DNA of 64,000 nucleotides from Lenzites betulinus (taxonomy: Eukaryota; Basidiomycota; Agaricomycetes; Polyporales; Polyporaceae). The translations under genes and the position numbers were made by a program. Positions 34,855 through 45,467 of the stretch are shown in pieces. The stretch's first letter is position 1; every line of letters begins with the position of its first letter. The notes under the pieces are model-generated. The model saw only the letters and a program-made list of their open reading frames with translations. It made no database searches and had not been told where the DNA came from. Where the stretch lies: the NCBI GenBank assembly GCA_022264855.1, contig JABYQU010000010.1:558001-622000 (forward strand). The letters run 5' to 3'.

Positions 34855-36195
34855 TCAGGTCAGCACCTGTATCCTACTGTGTTGTACCAAGTCTGCCAGC
34901 ATGTCCTTCACTTTGATAAGTTGCTCTCCATCGTCGTGCACCGGTTCTGCCTTGAGCTGGAACCACAGCGCCTGGAGCTTCGCGCATGACGCCTCATTGC
35001 GGCGGTTCAAGCAGTTTACGACGTCTTCGAGGTGCGAGACCCCATACGCCGTTCCGCATACACACAAGACCTCGAGATGCTGGCAGATATGCTTGGCCTC
35101 GCTATCTGCATCGTCCAAGTCCTTGACAGGGTCGCTGAGGGCCTCGCACAGCGCCGGCATGCCCGCGGCGTGAGTCCCCGAGTCGGTAATCTTGAGTTTC
35201 TTGAGTCCTGGGAGCGCACCGAGGGCGGCACGCCATGACCCCGCCGTCACGCGCGCGAAGTCGCCGCTGAACACCGCGTGCGTAACGGGGGAGCCGCGGA
35301 AGACGTCGCCAAGGTTGCGCACGGCGGACTCGTACAGCAGGGCGCCGCCGGTGAACCCGAGCGCGAACTCGACGCTCATGTCGATCTCGAGCACGAGCCT
35401 GTTCCCGCGCGGGGTCGCGCCGATGAGCTGGTAGGTGCTCCCGCGGACGAGGTTCACCTCGACGTGCGTGATGGCCTTGAGGATGGGGATTGAGTTCCTG
35501 TTTGGGGGGATCACGCGCCCGAAGGTGCGGCCGAAGTCGTCGTCGTAGTGCCCCTTCACGTCGATGTCGACGCGGATGTCGGCCGTCGGGAGCGTGCCTA
35601 GGAGCTGGAGGAGCATCTGCGTGGGGTTGGGCGATTCCGCGACGGTGAGCTCCCTCAGGGAGAGTAGCATTACTGGTCGCTTGGGATGCTTTGCTTCGGT
35701 GCAGGAAAGGACGTTGAAGAAGTGGCGGATCTCGAGCGTCTCGAGGTGCGGGCAGCCGGCGAGCGCCGCGAGGAAATCGGTGAGGAACAGGGACCTCTCG
35801 AGTCCGGGGTAGTTTTTGAGGACGATGTGGCGCAGGGTGGGTAAGAACGGCGTGTCCATTCTCGCGGCCACGCCGTCCAGCCGGAGGACTTTGAGTGTAG
35901 GGTACAGGGCCGCGGGCAGGACGAGCATGGGTCCGCTTAGCACGATGGTGTCGAGGCCCATAGAGCCCTTTATCGCGATCTCCAGCTCCTCAAGAAACGC
36001 CATGCGTTTCCCGAACAGCGGAAGGAGAAGTTGAAGGGCCGCGAGGTGGATTGAAGAGAGCTGCAGCTTGTGTATCTGGTGGGGGTGGGACATGAGGACG
36101 GGGAGAAGCGTGTACGCGGAGACAGTCTGATTGGAGGCGACCGTGCCATTCACCGACGTGGCAGAGATAATCGTTGGGAATACCACCCTCGTCAT
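34855..36195 (-). CDS. F-box/LRR-type protein, 5' end unresolved
   Basis: Single 446-codon frame, ATG at 36195-36193, stop at 34855. The pattern is repeated Leu-rich segments (LHKLQLSSIHLAAL-like, YPTLKVLRLDGVAARM, PFLPTLRHIVLKNYPGLERS, CPHLETLEIRHFFNVLS), as in the mushroom F-box proteins that score targets with degenerate LRRs for SCF ubiquitin ligases. No F-box precedes it in the same frame. The bases just before the ATG form a good splice acceptor, and a GTAAGC donor lies 64 nt upstream (intron 36200-36263), so the gene probably has earlier exons towards 36600 that I could not assemble with confidence. The first residues VVFPTIISATSVNGTVASNQ therefore may be internal. Confidence 0.6.
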   Translation of the reverse strand: MTRVVFPTIISATSVNGTVASNQTVSAYTLLPVLMSHPHQIHKLQLSSIHLAALQLLLPLFGKRMAFLEELEIAIKGSMGLDTIVLSGPMLVLPAALYPTLKVLRLDGVAARMDTPFLPTLRHIVLKNYPGLERSLFLTDFLAALAGCPHLETLEIRHFFNVLSCTEAKHPKRPVMLLSLRELTVAESPNPTQMLLQLLGTLPTADIRVDIDVKGHYDDDFGRTFGRVIPPNRNSIPILKAITHVEVNLVRGSTYQLIGATPRGNRLVLEIDMSVEFALGFTGGALLYESAVRNLGDVFRGSPVTHAVFSGDFARVTAGSWRAALGALPGLKKLKITDSGTHAAGMPALCEALSDPVKDLDDADSEAKHICQHLEVLCVCGTAYGVSHLEDVVNCLNRRNEASCAKLQALWFQLKAEPVHDDGEQLIKVKDMLADLVQHSRIQVLT

Positions 36196-36867
36196 TTTTC
36201 TATGAACAACACGAGCTTGAAGTCATAAGCGAGCCACCAACACTTCTAGCACAGATCGCTTACCGGGGCGGGGCTAGACGAATGGGGTATAGGCTGCTTG
36301 ATTGACATAGCTGAAAGGGAATCATTTATACTACCCTGTCCGCTTTGTCCAAATGCCATGGGCGAGCGCATTGACATAGAATTGGCCACACTGACAAAGC
36401 GCTGGCCACAATTGCAGCCATGAGCATCAGGAGTGCACAATCGCGTGTTGAATAGCTTGGTAAGCTATAGAGATGGCAACTATGCTCCCTGAAATGCTCT
36501 TGTTGGACAATAGACCGGAAGCGCCAATCACCTGTGAACCTGGCCATCTGTAGGGACGTTGCCAATTAATATTGCTTCTGTGTGCTAGAGGACGAAAGGA
36601 AAACTTCGGCCTCAGAGATATAGCAATTATTATACAGAATACAGCAGAGAGTCAGATGTAGAGAGCCGACATGCCATACTTAAGAGCGCAAGAGAAGCAA
36701 GAGAGACGCTCGGAGGAGCATAGATGTTTGTTCTTGTTAGGATCTAAAGCCTCCGCCTTCCTTTCCGAGCCATTGACATCATCTGTTGTGGCAAGGGGGC
36801 CACAAGCAATGCATCTGGTCCGTGCGCGTCCTCCCCGCCGTATATAATGCGTGGCCTGACATCGAGA
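36196..36867. other. 5' region of F-box gene and U2 promoter
   Basis: Contains likely upstream exons of the F-box/LRR gene (36264-36310 and beyond, minus strand) and the promoter of the U2 snRNA gene (plus strand). Otherwise nothing recognised. Confidence 0.4.
36841..36848 (+). promoter_or_regulatory. TATA box of U2 snRNA gene
   Basis: TATATAAT, about 27 bp upstream of the predicted 5' end of U2. The position is right for an RNA polymerase II TATA element. Confidence 0.6.
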
Positions 36868-37053
36868 ATCCTTACCACTCTGGCCTTTTGGCTTAGATCA
36901 AGTGTAGTATCTGTTCTTAATAGTTTAACCACTATTATGGGGCCACCGGCCCCATTATTGGTTATCTAATTTTTGCCGCCCTTGTCCCCTGGGCTCTGCT
37001 TGCAACCCGGGGGCGCGATGACCTTGCCACTGCAGTACCGGCTTGTGTCGTCG
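36868..37053 (+). ncRNA. U2 spliceosomal snRNA
   Basis: Base-pairs with the intron branch site in the spliceosome. The invariant 5' block is present: GGCCTTTTGGCTTAGATCAA (36882-36901), then the branch-site recognition sequence GTAGTA at 36904-36909 within GTGTAGTATCTGTTCTT. Stem IIa is AATAGT (36919-36924) paired with ACTATT (36931-36936). Stem IIb is GGGGCC paired with GGCCCC (36939-36953). The Sm site AATTTTTG is at 36968-36975. A GC-rich stem III follows, and a terminal stem IV has GATGAC (37017-37022) paired with GTCGTC (37047-37052) around a loop with CACTGCAGTACC, close to the human loop. Length of about 186 nt fits U2. The 5' end is placed by similarity to fungal U2 and by the TATA distance; the 3' end by stem IV. 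No protein gene overlaps it. Confidence 0.93.
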
Positions 37054-37671
37054 GGGGATCCCCTCTTCTTTCTGTTGCATCTTGTGACCGGTCATTTGGC
37101 TGGGAGCTCGGTGGTTCAGATAGCAGTTTGGGGATCGTTGGTGTTGTTCTGACATTTGTACAAGCACAGGATTGTGATCGAGACCAGTACTAGTGTACAC
37201 TGAGCCTAATCTGTATGTGTTTTATTTTCTCATCTCACCGTCTAGTGCATGCTTGTCCTAAGTACTGCAAGTGTGTGATTGAACATGGGTATACAAACAG
37301 AGTGATATAGCATGTGGTGTGGTCTGAAGTGTGGAGATAGAGGAACAACGAAATAGTGAAATAGAGTGCAGGAGAGTCGATCAGTAGGTGGAGATGAACA
37401 CCAGCGAAGTCTGTGCACGCATGAATATCTTTCCTACGGTGTCGAACTTCGCGAGTGTATGTAGCTATTGGGGTGAGGGCTGGAGAAGAGAAGGCCGCTA
37501 GTGCTCTTTGCTACTGGTGCACGGTAGAAAACATGATTTCGGAGTTGAAGGGCTAGAACGGCTAACAGCGTCAGCGACGAACTACGAGTTCAAGTTTCCC
37601 GGCCTACAAGGCGAGGACCACAGACCATGCGGAGAGATAGTATGCATGACTGATGCTGGCAGCGAAACATT
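37054..37671. other. intergenic, nothing recognised
   Basis: 3' flank of the U2 gene and of the minus-strand F-box gene. AT-richer than average, with no open frame of note. Confidence 0.4.
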
Positions 37672-38678
37672 TCACTTCACCTCCGAAGCCGCTTCCTCCG
37701 CCTCCGACTCGACCCAGCACCCGCAACCGCCCTGCATACGGTCCAACCATTGGCACTGCATCCGACGTATCCAACGGCCACTCCCCATGGGCCGTAGAAG
37801 GAGGAGTGCCCGTAACCCATCGTTTTCTTGGTTCTGCGCTTGTACGAGGGCCCGGAGTGAGTGTGTGAAGGCGATCCACGCGGAATTGTGGTACGCGGAC
37901 CATCCGGCGACTGCGGGACGTGTGGAATGGACAATGATGTGACGGGGCCGAGAAAGCGAGGTAGAGGATGGGGGAGCGGGAGGTCCCTGGTGGGGAATAT
38001 TGCGTAGAGCTTCGACAAGCATGCACGCCATTTGGAATTGGTCTAAGTTAGAGATGCGCAAATGGGTGAGCGACGGGAGCTCGGCACGGCTGAGTGTCTC
38101 CATCGTTGTACTCAACCCCAACGAGACGAAGTGGATGCGTTTGAGTGCCGGGAATACCGAAGTGGGTAGACTAGGGTTGAACACGAGTTCCGTTCCCTTC
38201 AAGCTCAGCTCCTCAAGCTTAGGGAACGTACACGGGATTGCAAGGGTACCGAGCGGAGAATCACTTGTCACAACGCACAGCGTGCTGAGGTGAGGCGCAG
38301 CTGCGACGAGTAACGCGGCCAATGCGGTTGGAAACGTCATGTTGTCCTTCATGGCGCATACCCCACGGCCCGCTGTTGTCGTTTGATGCATTGGCGAGTA
38401 GATTCGTGATAGGCTCCACGGAAGCTCCAAACAGATATTGAGGTATAGGTGCTTGATCCTCGGATGGTACCCTTGGGCTGGAGCCGCAGGAATTCTAAGA
38501 AGGCCTCAACCTGGGACGCAGAATGAATGGAGATGGAGTGAAAGCGATCAGAGAGAGATTGCGCATGGAAGAACTTGGAGGTGAGAGCGAGAGACCTGCC
38601 CGTGAAGCCGCCGTCAACGCATGCCGAAGCTATGATCTCGCACCAGAGCTCCGGGGGGAGGCGATCGACGCTGGCCAT
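37672..38678 (-). pseudogene. F-box protein gene with apparent single-base frameshift
   Basis: ATG at 38678-38676. The first 60 codons are a clear F-box region (MASVDRLPPELWCEIIASAC, then RSLALTSKFFHAQSLSDRFH), followed by QVEAFLEFLRLQPKG. The frame then drifts into unlike sequence, but one of the other frames resumes at once with YHPRIKHLYLNICLELPWSL and continues through Leu-rich repeats (ALLVAAAPHLSTLCVVTSDS, FPKLEELSLKGTELV, FPALKRIHFVSLGL) to a stop at 37672. The join falls at a CCC run at 38470-38472 (plus strand); no intron of workable size can bridge it. Either the gene is disabled by loss of one base, or the assembly has a homopolymer error. Without the shift it would be a typical F-box/LRR protein of about 335 residues, likely an SCF substrate receptor. 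Confidence 0.65.
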
Positions 38679-39308
38679 GGCTTTAGGGGATCGGATGCAT
38701 GCAGGTGAAGTATATATGTCCAGTGTGGGCCGGAGGAAGTACGGAGATGTAATCAATGTCGACGGATGTTATTGGTGTGAAGTTCACGGAAGTCGCGGGC
38801 CTTGCCATATGTCCACCAGGAATAGCGGAAGGCCGACGGTAGTAGCTGGTCTCCTGGTCGCATAGTCACCTTATAGGTGTCAAAAGTCAGCTAGACAGAG
38901 CATGAGAAGCTCAAGTTGGTCCAGAACGTGTGGCCTTCGACCTGAAAGTACCCCAGTCTCACAGCCATTTTGGAGCATTTCCAGCCCTTGCCCTAGCGCA
39001 CACTTATACGACATCGCCGAACGAGTTGATTGACAAGCGAACACGCCATAGAGTCGTGCTGTGGGCGAGTTGGGGATCGTCGGTAGACGAGCGTAGAAAG
39101 CAAGTGATAGTGTGATGCCTACCTGCATACATAGCCGAGTGTGGCGCGCGCTGCGGGACTGCAATGCGCGGGGACGGGATCCTGTTCTTGCACTGCACGC
39201 CGTCTCCTCCGCTGTGGGTTACGTGGAACTACGACTGCTGACGACGACACTGGGCACCGCATACTGTGTATCTTAGCCCCCCTTACGACCTCCTAGACCG
39301 ATTCAACC
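38679..39308. other. divergent promoter, F-box gene / SEC18
   Basis: No gene. 5' flanks of two divergent genes. A C/T-rich leader precedes the SEC18 start. Confidence 0.4.
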
Positions 39309-42026
39309 ATGAGTTTCTTCCGTTCAAACCAACCAACCCCGCCGCCGCCCCAGCAGTACTCGCGCGTCCCCCCCGGCGGCAGCGATCCCATGCGCTCAGG
39401 GCCGCAACGCGTACCAGCACCACGCTATGACGACCAGTCTGGTTATGAGAAGCGGGGGATGGACAGGAAGCCTGCGCCTGCGCGCGGCGGAGGGGTGTAC
39501 GTCCAGTCCTGTACGCATCTAATAACCGTCCCGACCTCATGTCTCTTCCAGGTTCTCAGTACTCCCTGCGCCGAGCGAACCCCTCGCATTCTCGAACTGT
39601 CTCATCGTGAACCCCTCCGACTTCCCTGCGGGACAGCACGTAATCGTGAAGCAGGCATATCCTGTAACGACCAAGTGAGCATGGACGTGTTTGCGCTCTC
39701 GACCACGCCTTTACACCTTCCTCAGACATGATAACACGGGGAAGCTGCCCCCAGGCGCCATCGGTGCCTCCGCCCTACAACGCCAATGGATCGGGCTGTC
39801 CGTCTCCGGCGACTCTGTGACCATTGAGCCGATGCACAGCCAGCCGCCCTACCTCCAATCCCTCGACATCGAAGTCGGCTTCCTCAAGACGCGACAGGAA
39901 ATCGCGGAGGTGTTCTCCGCTGACGACATGGCGAAGAACTTCCTCCGGGCGTACAACGGCATCGTGTACGCCGTCGGCCAAATCTCCACGTTCGAGTTTC
40001 ATGGCCAGGTCCTGAAGGTCACCGTCAAGGGCGTGCAGATCGTCGAGCTCCCTGGGAAGCAGCCCGACGCGACGCACTACGGTATCGTCATGGAGAAGAC
40101 GGACGTGACGATCATGAAGGCGCCGGACAGCGCCATCAAACTCAAGACGAGTGCAAAGAAGTGCGTTCTCGCTACCTATGATTTTGCGCAGCGAGAGTAG
40201 TAGCTAAACGCATTGAATGGGCACAGGGCTCCGCCAAATGCGATCCTTGCGGCGAACTTCAAGTTCGAGGACATGGGCATCGGTGGTCTGGACGAGGAGT
40301 TCAGTGGGATCTTCCGACGAGCATTCGCGTCGCGTGTGTTCCCGCACGCGCTCGTGGAGAAGCTCGGTATCCAGCACGTCAAGGGTATCTTGCTCTTTGG
40401 TCCCCCGGGAACAGGAAAGACACTCATGGCGCGGCAAATTGGCAAGATGCTGAATGCGCGCGAGCCCAAAATCGTGAACGGACCTGAGATCCTCAACAAG
40501 TACGTCGGTGCGTCTGAGGAGAACATCCGTAAGCTGTTCGCGGATGCAGAGAAAGAGGTTCGTAGTTTGTATGGTGCACAATATCAATATATACTAATCG
40601 GTTCGCGATAGTACAAGGAGAAGGGCGACGAGAGTGGCCTGCACATCATCATCTTCGACGAGCTGGACGCCATCTGCAAACAGCGTGGATCTACCGGCGG
40701 AGGTACAGGTGTCGGCGACAGCGTCGTCAACCAGCTGCTCTCCAAGGTACGCAAGACGCCGCAGCAAACCGCCTCATACTCACCTTCTACCCCAGATGGA
40801 CGGTGTCGACCAACTAAACAACATCCTCATTATCGGCATGACGAACCGGCTGGACATGATCGACGAGGCGCTCCTGCGCCCCGGCCGTCTCGAGGTCCAC
40901 ATGGAGATCTCGCTCCCGGACGAGAAGGGGCGCGTGCAGATCCTCACGATCCACACCGCGAAGATGCGGCAGAACGGCGTGCTCGACCGCGACGTGGACG
41001 TGCTCGAGCTCGCTGCGCTCACGAAGAACTTCTCAGGCGCGGAGATCAGCGGTCTCGTCAAGAGCGCGACCTCGTTCGCGTTTTCGCGGCACGTCAAGGT
41101 CGGCACGCTTGCGGGCATCTCGGACGACGTCGAGAACCTGCGCGTGAAGCGCCAGGACTTCATGAACGCGCTCGAGGAGGTCCAGCCCGCGTTTGGTGTC
41201 TCGAAGGAGGAGCTGGAGCAGGTCGTCCAGAACGGCATCATCCATTTCAGCCAGGTCGTCGAGGTGCGTCCCGCCTTGCAGCTGCTCACAACGTCTCGCA
41301 AACTGATTTTTCATGTTACAGGAAATCCTCCGCTCCGGCGAGCTCTTCGTCGACCAGGTGCGCACCTCGACGCGCACGCCGCTCGTCAGCGTGCTCCTCC
41401 ACGGGCCCCCAGGCACGGGCAAGACCGCGCTCGCAGCAACCATCGCGCAGGCGTCGCAGTACCCATTCATGAAGCTCATCACGCCCGACAGCATGGTCGG
41501 CTTCTCCGAGGCGCAAAAGGTGTCCGCAATCGCCAAAATCTTCCAGGACAGCTACAAGAGCCCGCTGAGCGTGATCGTGATCGACAACCTCGAGCGCCTG
41601 CTCGACTTCACGCCCATCGGCCCGCGCTTCTCGAACGCCGTCCTGCAGTCCCTCCTCGTCCTCCTCGCGCGGCGCCCGCCCAAGGGCCGCCGCCTGCTCC
41701 TGCTCGCGACGACCGCGCAGCGGCCCGTGCTCGCGGACCTCGGCCTGAACGAGGTGTTCGACGCGGAGCTGCGCGTGCCCCCGATCGCGACGCTGCGCGG
41801 GCTCGACACCGTGCTGCGCGAGGTCGAGCTGTTCCGCACGGACGAGGAGCGCCGCCGCGCGGTCGCGGTGCTCGCGCAGGCGGGCTTCACGGACGGGGAC
41901 GACGAGAGCGAGGCGCGGATGACGGTCGGCGTGAAGAAGCTGCTGAGCATGATCGAGATGGCACGCCAGGAGCCGGAGTCGGCGGCGGAGCGCCTCACGA
42001 GCGCGCTCATGGGGCTCGGGATGTGA
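39309..42026 (+). CDS. SEC18: SEC18 / NSF vesicle-fusion ATPase
   Basis: Hexameric AAA+ ATPase that, with alpha-SNAP (Sec17), disassembles SNARE complexes after membrane fusion. ATG at 39309. A Pro-rich N-terminus is followed by the N domain over exons with [20 protein letters not shown] and [20 protein letters not shown]. The D1 domain has Walker A GPPGTGKT near 40408, DELD (Walker B) near 40657 within [16 protein letters not shown], and the sensor/arginine region [17 protein letters not shown] near 40838. The D2 domain has a second GPPGTGKT near 41405 and [20 protein letters not shown] near 41575. Introns at about 39499, 39675, 40161, 40561, 40747 and 41264 are short and in phase. The protein ends ALMGLGM. 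About 780 residues, slightly longer than yeast Sec18 (758). Confidence 0.95.
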
Positions 42027-42455
42027 GGGACCGTTTGGCATGGACTCGCGGCGGGATGAGACGGAACGGACTGCGTGTGTAGGATTTGTAGGAACTCGTA
42101 TAGCGATGTACACATACCTTGGCTAAACGCTGTGGCAATAGAAACTCCTGGACGACTGAGGCTTGAGCGTATTTATCGAGCATCTATCCAAGGATCAAGA
42201 ACTTACTACTGTACACACAGAGAGAGAACACGTAATGCTACATAGCCCTTATTAAATATCCATCCAGGGCACAACAGCAGAATATCACAGCACATATCAC
42301 TCGCGTTACCAATGGTGCGCCTCGGCCATGCAATACCGGCTGCACACACGACCCACAAGAAAGCAGTCACATACGCACACACACAGCAAGAAATTGGGGC
42401 AAAAACAACACAGCAGAGAGCAGAGAGAGAGAGAGCGGACAAGCCAAAGTCAATG
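42027..42455. other. intergenic between convergent genes
   Basis: 3' flanks of SEC18 and the F-box gene. A purine-rich GA run lies at 42413-42437. No gene. Confidence 0.4.
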
Positions 42456-44737
42456 TCAGTGCACGACGACGAGGCGGCCGACGGCGTACCTTTCGAAGCT
42501 CGGCTCCGTGCACACAACCTCCTCGATCCGCGTCTTCAGCCACTTCGTCACGTCCGGCCCGAGCGCGGTGCAATCGTACAGCTCGAGATGCCGCAGTCGC
42601 GCCGGCGTCGTCGCCATCCCTCCGAACAACCCCGCCCCCGCACCGCCGCCTTGTCCCCCCATTCCGCCGCCCGGCCCGCCGCCGCCGCCGAACGCGCCCA
42701 TGCCTCCGTCGGGATTGCGCGCCTCGACCATTTGGACGAGCTTTGCGACGCCGTCACCGTGCGCGTGGCAGCCGCGCATCGCGAGCTTAACGAGGCGTGG
42801 GCAGATCCAGCGGTCCTGGCCGTTGTCATCGTCGGGCGCGCTCAGCGCGTTGATAAGGGGCTCCAGCGGGGCGCTGCCGACGTGAAGCGCGGCGAGATGG
42901 TCGAGCTCGGTGAGGAAGTGCCAGGAGGCGACGCCTGCGCCGGAACCCCAGTAAAAGCCCGCGTGCGGGCCCGTGGTTGTGCCATACGAGAGCGAGAGGC
43001 GGGTGAGCGGTGGGATGCCGGAGCGCGCGAGAAGCTGCGAGACAGTGTCCTCGATCGGGTCACGGGCCTCGATGTCGAGGATGAGAGTGTCAAGAGCGGG
43101 GAGGAGGAGGGAGTCGAGGAGGCTGGAGAGGAGGTAGTGGCCGCCGAGGTTGAGACTTTTCAGGTCGCTGAGGGTGACCGCAGAGAGCGGGAGGACGGGC
43201 TGGTTGGGGGAGGTAAAGTGGAGGGCGAGGGTCTCCAGTTGCGGATTGGCGGCGACGATGTGTAGGATGCGGTCCAGGGCAATGTTGACGGTGGGGAGAG
43301 ACCGGAGGTGGAGATGGCGGAGGTTGCGGAGCATGGGGGAGGACCACTTAAAGGGGACGTGCTGGAGGGTGAGGGTGGTGAGGGAGGCGATGTCGAAGTG
43401 TGCGTTGACGGGGGCCGAGGGCAACCATTTCCAGTCGCCGTAGAAGGCGGGGTCGGTACACGAGATCTCGAACTCGCGCAGGAGCGGCGCGTCGCCTGTC
43501 ACGCGGTGTTACGAGGCGAGTGAGTGAATGTTCCTCCTAACTCGGGCTGAAGAGAAGCGGATGCGCACCTTCGACCGACTTGAGCGCGCCAATCGACGCA
43601 AACTGCTTGTCAAACCGGAACACGAACCGCTCCCACCGGGGCATTTGCTCCACCAGGTAGTAAAACGCTATGTGGCCCCAATGCATGTTCTTCCGCAGGC
43701 GCTGCTGCGACACAGCCGTCCGCTCCGTCCCTACTACCTCCCAGTCCTGCGAGTGCGGCGGAGACGGCGGCGCGGCCCCCACCCCGTCGTTTGCGACAAC
43801 TGCCTGCACCGGCACGACGTGCATCGTCGGATGCGCGCCTCCTATTTGCAGGTGCACAGCCGTCCCGCCGGCCCCCGCCGTTTGCACCAGTGGGGGCGGC
43901 GTCGTCCACCCACCCGCAACCCACGGGTCGCCCGCCGCGTGCGGTACAGAGAGGTACCGCCTGCGGGAGAGGCTGTCAGTCGCTGCGGTATGCAGCGACG
44001 GCGACTTCAGGATGATCTCGATATCGAGCGGGACGCTGCGCCCGGAGCGTTCGAGCCAGAGCCGTATCGTCTCGGCAGAAGAGGCCTGTGTCGTAACGAG
44101 GCGAATCTGTGCCAGAAAGAAGGACGAATGAGCACTACGGACCGCTCATTGTTCCCGGTTTAGGATGCAGCAGCCCAGTAGCCCGGCATGCAACAGCCCC
44201 AGCTGAGCAGGCGGCCATGCGGCGGCCTGCGAGCTGCAGCCACGGCCCAGAAGGGCCAGAGAACCCGGACGTCGACGCGTCCCAGGGGGGACATCGTGCT
44301 GCTGCTGCTGCTGCTCCTAGAAAGGGCCCGGGGCAAACCCAGATACGATTGCACGGCGCACGCACCTTCGACCACAGCGTCGGCATCGCGAGGGCTACCT
44401 TGCGCCAGAGCGAGCACACGGCCGCGAGCACCCACGCGGTCCACGCGCAGTCCCCGAAGCTGAAGGTGAAAATCTGCCGGAGGAGCTCATGCGGTAGGCG
44501 GCGGATGGGCGCGACATACGCTCGGGTATGCGCGAGGCGGTCCTCGGCGGCCGCGAGCTCGCGCTCGAGCTCGCGGATCGCGGCCTGGCGCTCGTCGACG
44601 AGGCGAGCGAGGGCGTCGCGGGCGTCGAGGATCTGCTCCTCGAGCGTGTGGGCGGAGGAGGTGAGGGAGTCGAGCTGCGCGCGGGCGTGCGCGATCGTCG
44701 CCTGTGTGGGCGGCTCGAGGAGGTCGAGGGTGGTCAT
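42456..44737 (-). CDS. F-box protein of the mushroom coiled-coil/F-box/LRR type
   Basis: ATG at 44737-44735. Residues 1-70 form a coiled coil (AHARAQLDSLTSSAHTLEEQ, RQAAIRELERELAAAEDRLA), followed by the F-box IRRLPHELLRQIFTFSFGD and the typical WTAWVLAAVCSLWRKVALAM with LWSK. An intron of about 250 nt, long for this genome and carrying a CAG triplet run (44298-44319), separates this from RLVTTQASSAETIRLWLERS, GRSVPLDIEIIL, a Gly/Ala-rich linker and FYYLVEQMPRWERFVFRFDK. After a short intron near 43540 the Leu-rich part follows: LLREFEISCTDPAFYGDWKW, MLRNLRHLHLRSLPTVNIAL, PALDTLILDIEARDPIEDT, then a Gly-rich insert and a tail ending RYAVGRLVVVH at 42456. Likely an SCF ubiquitin-ligase receptor; the substrate is unknown. 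Confidence 0.8.
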
Positions 44738-45467
44738 GAGGCGCACAGGAGCGAGAAGATAGTCCGTAAGCTGATGTCCTAAGCTTGAGATGGTTAAGAA
44801 GTGGGCGGGCGCAGGCGGAGGGGGCGGGGTGGGGGTGGGAGGAGACAAGGAGGCGGAATTCAGGCGTCCCCGCATTAATTCACATCTTCCCGTTCTTCCC
44901 ACGTGGTCTGTAAGTGGCACATATAAGTAGCTCAACCAGGGCAACTACTGGAGCTGCACAGATACTAATAAATACACGCAGACCCCCGTGTATGTACTCA
45001 ACACATCTGGATAGATGATACGGCGGTTCCGGTCGGCGGTATGTATTCATATCGTATTGTGAGCATATTGAGCTCATATCAAATGACTGTATACTTAACT
45101 TGCTCACTGTATAGTAACATTCTATACTGATGTATTGATATAATGTAATCAGCTAGTATATCGCGTAACCGTACTGAATACCATATCATATTATATTTCC
45201 CATAACTCGTACTCGTATGTTTTATTGAGTATCTCGTCCAAAACATACATACATCCCACCAATGCCTCATTGCACCAGTCTGATGCGAGCTCTGTCAGGC
45301 CGCCGGCGATGAATGATGAACTGATGGTGCATAGTCGGTACTCGTACACGCCTCCTCGCTGGCAGCGCCGGGTATGCAATCTCTACTAGCCTACAGCGTC
45401 CTGGCGCACTCCTCATCTCCTTCCTTTCCAACGCCTCCACTAGCACGGAGACAGTTACCACGCCGCC
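44738..45467. other. AT-rich intergenic block
   Basis: Promoter of the F-box gene, then at 44985-45260 an AT-rich block with many TATA-like words and no convincing frame. It contrasts sharply with the GC-rich DNA on the other side of the inhibitor-2 gene. Confidence 0.4.

Noticed and set aside
37508..38026. Frames on both strands overlapping the 3' part of the F-box gene
   Set aside because: Shadows of the LRR reading frame, with no independent support.
44298..44319. CTG/CAG triplet run as a notable expansion
   Set aside because: Only about six or seven units, inside an intron of the F-box gene; ordinary microsatellite.
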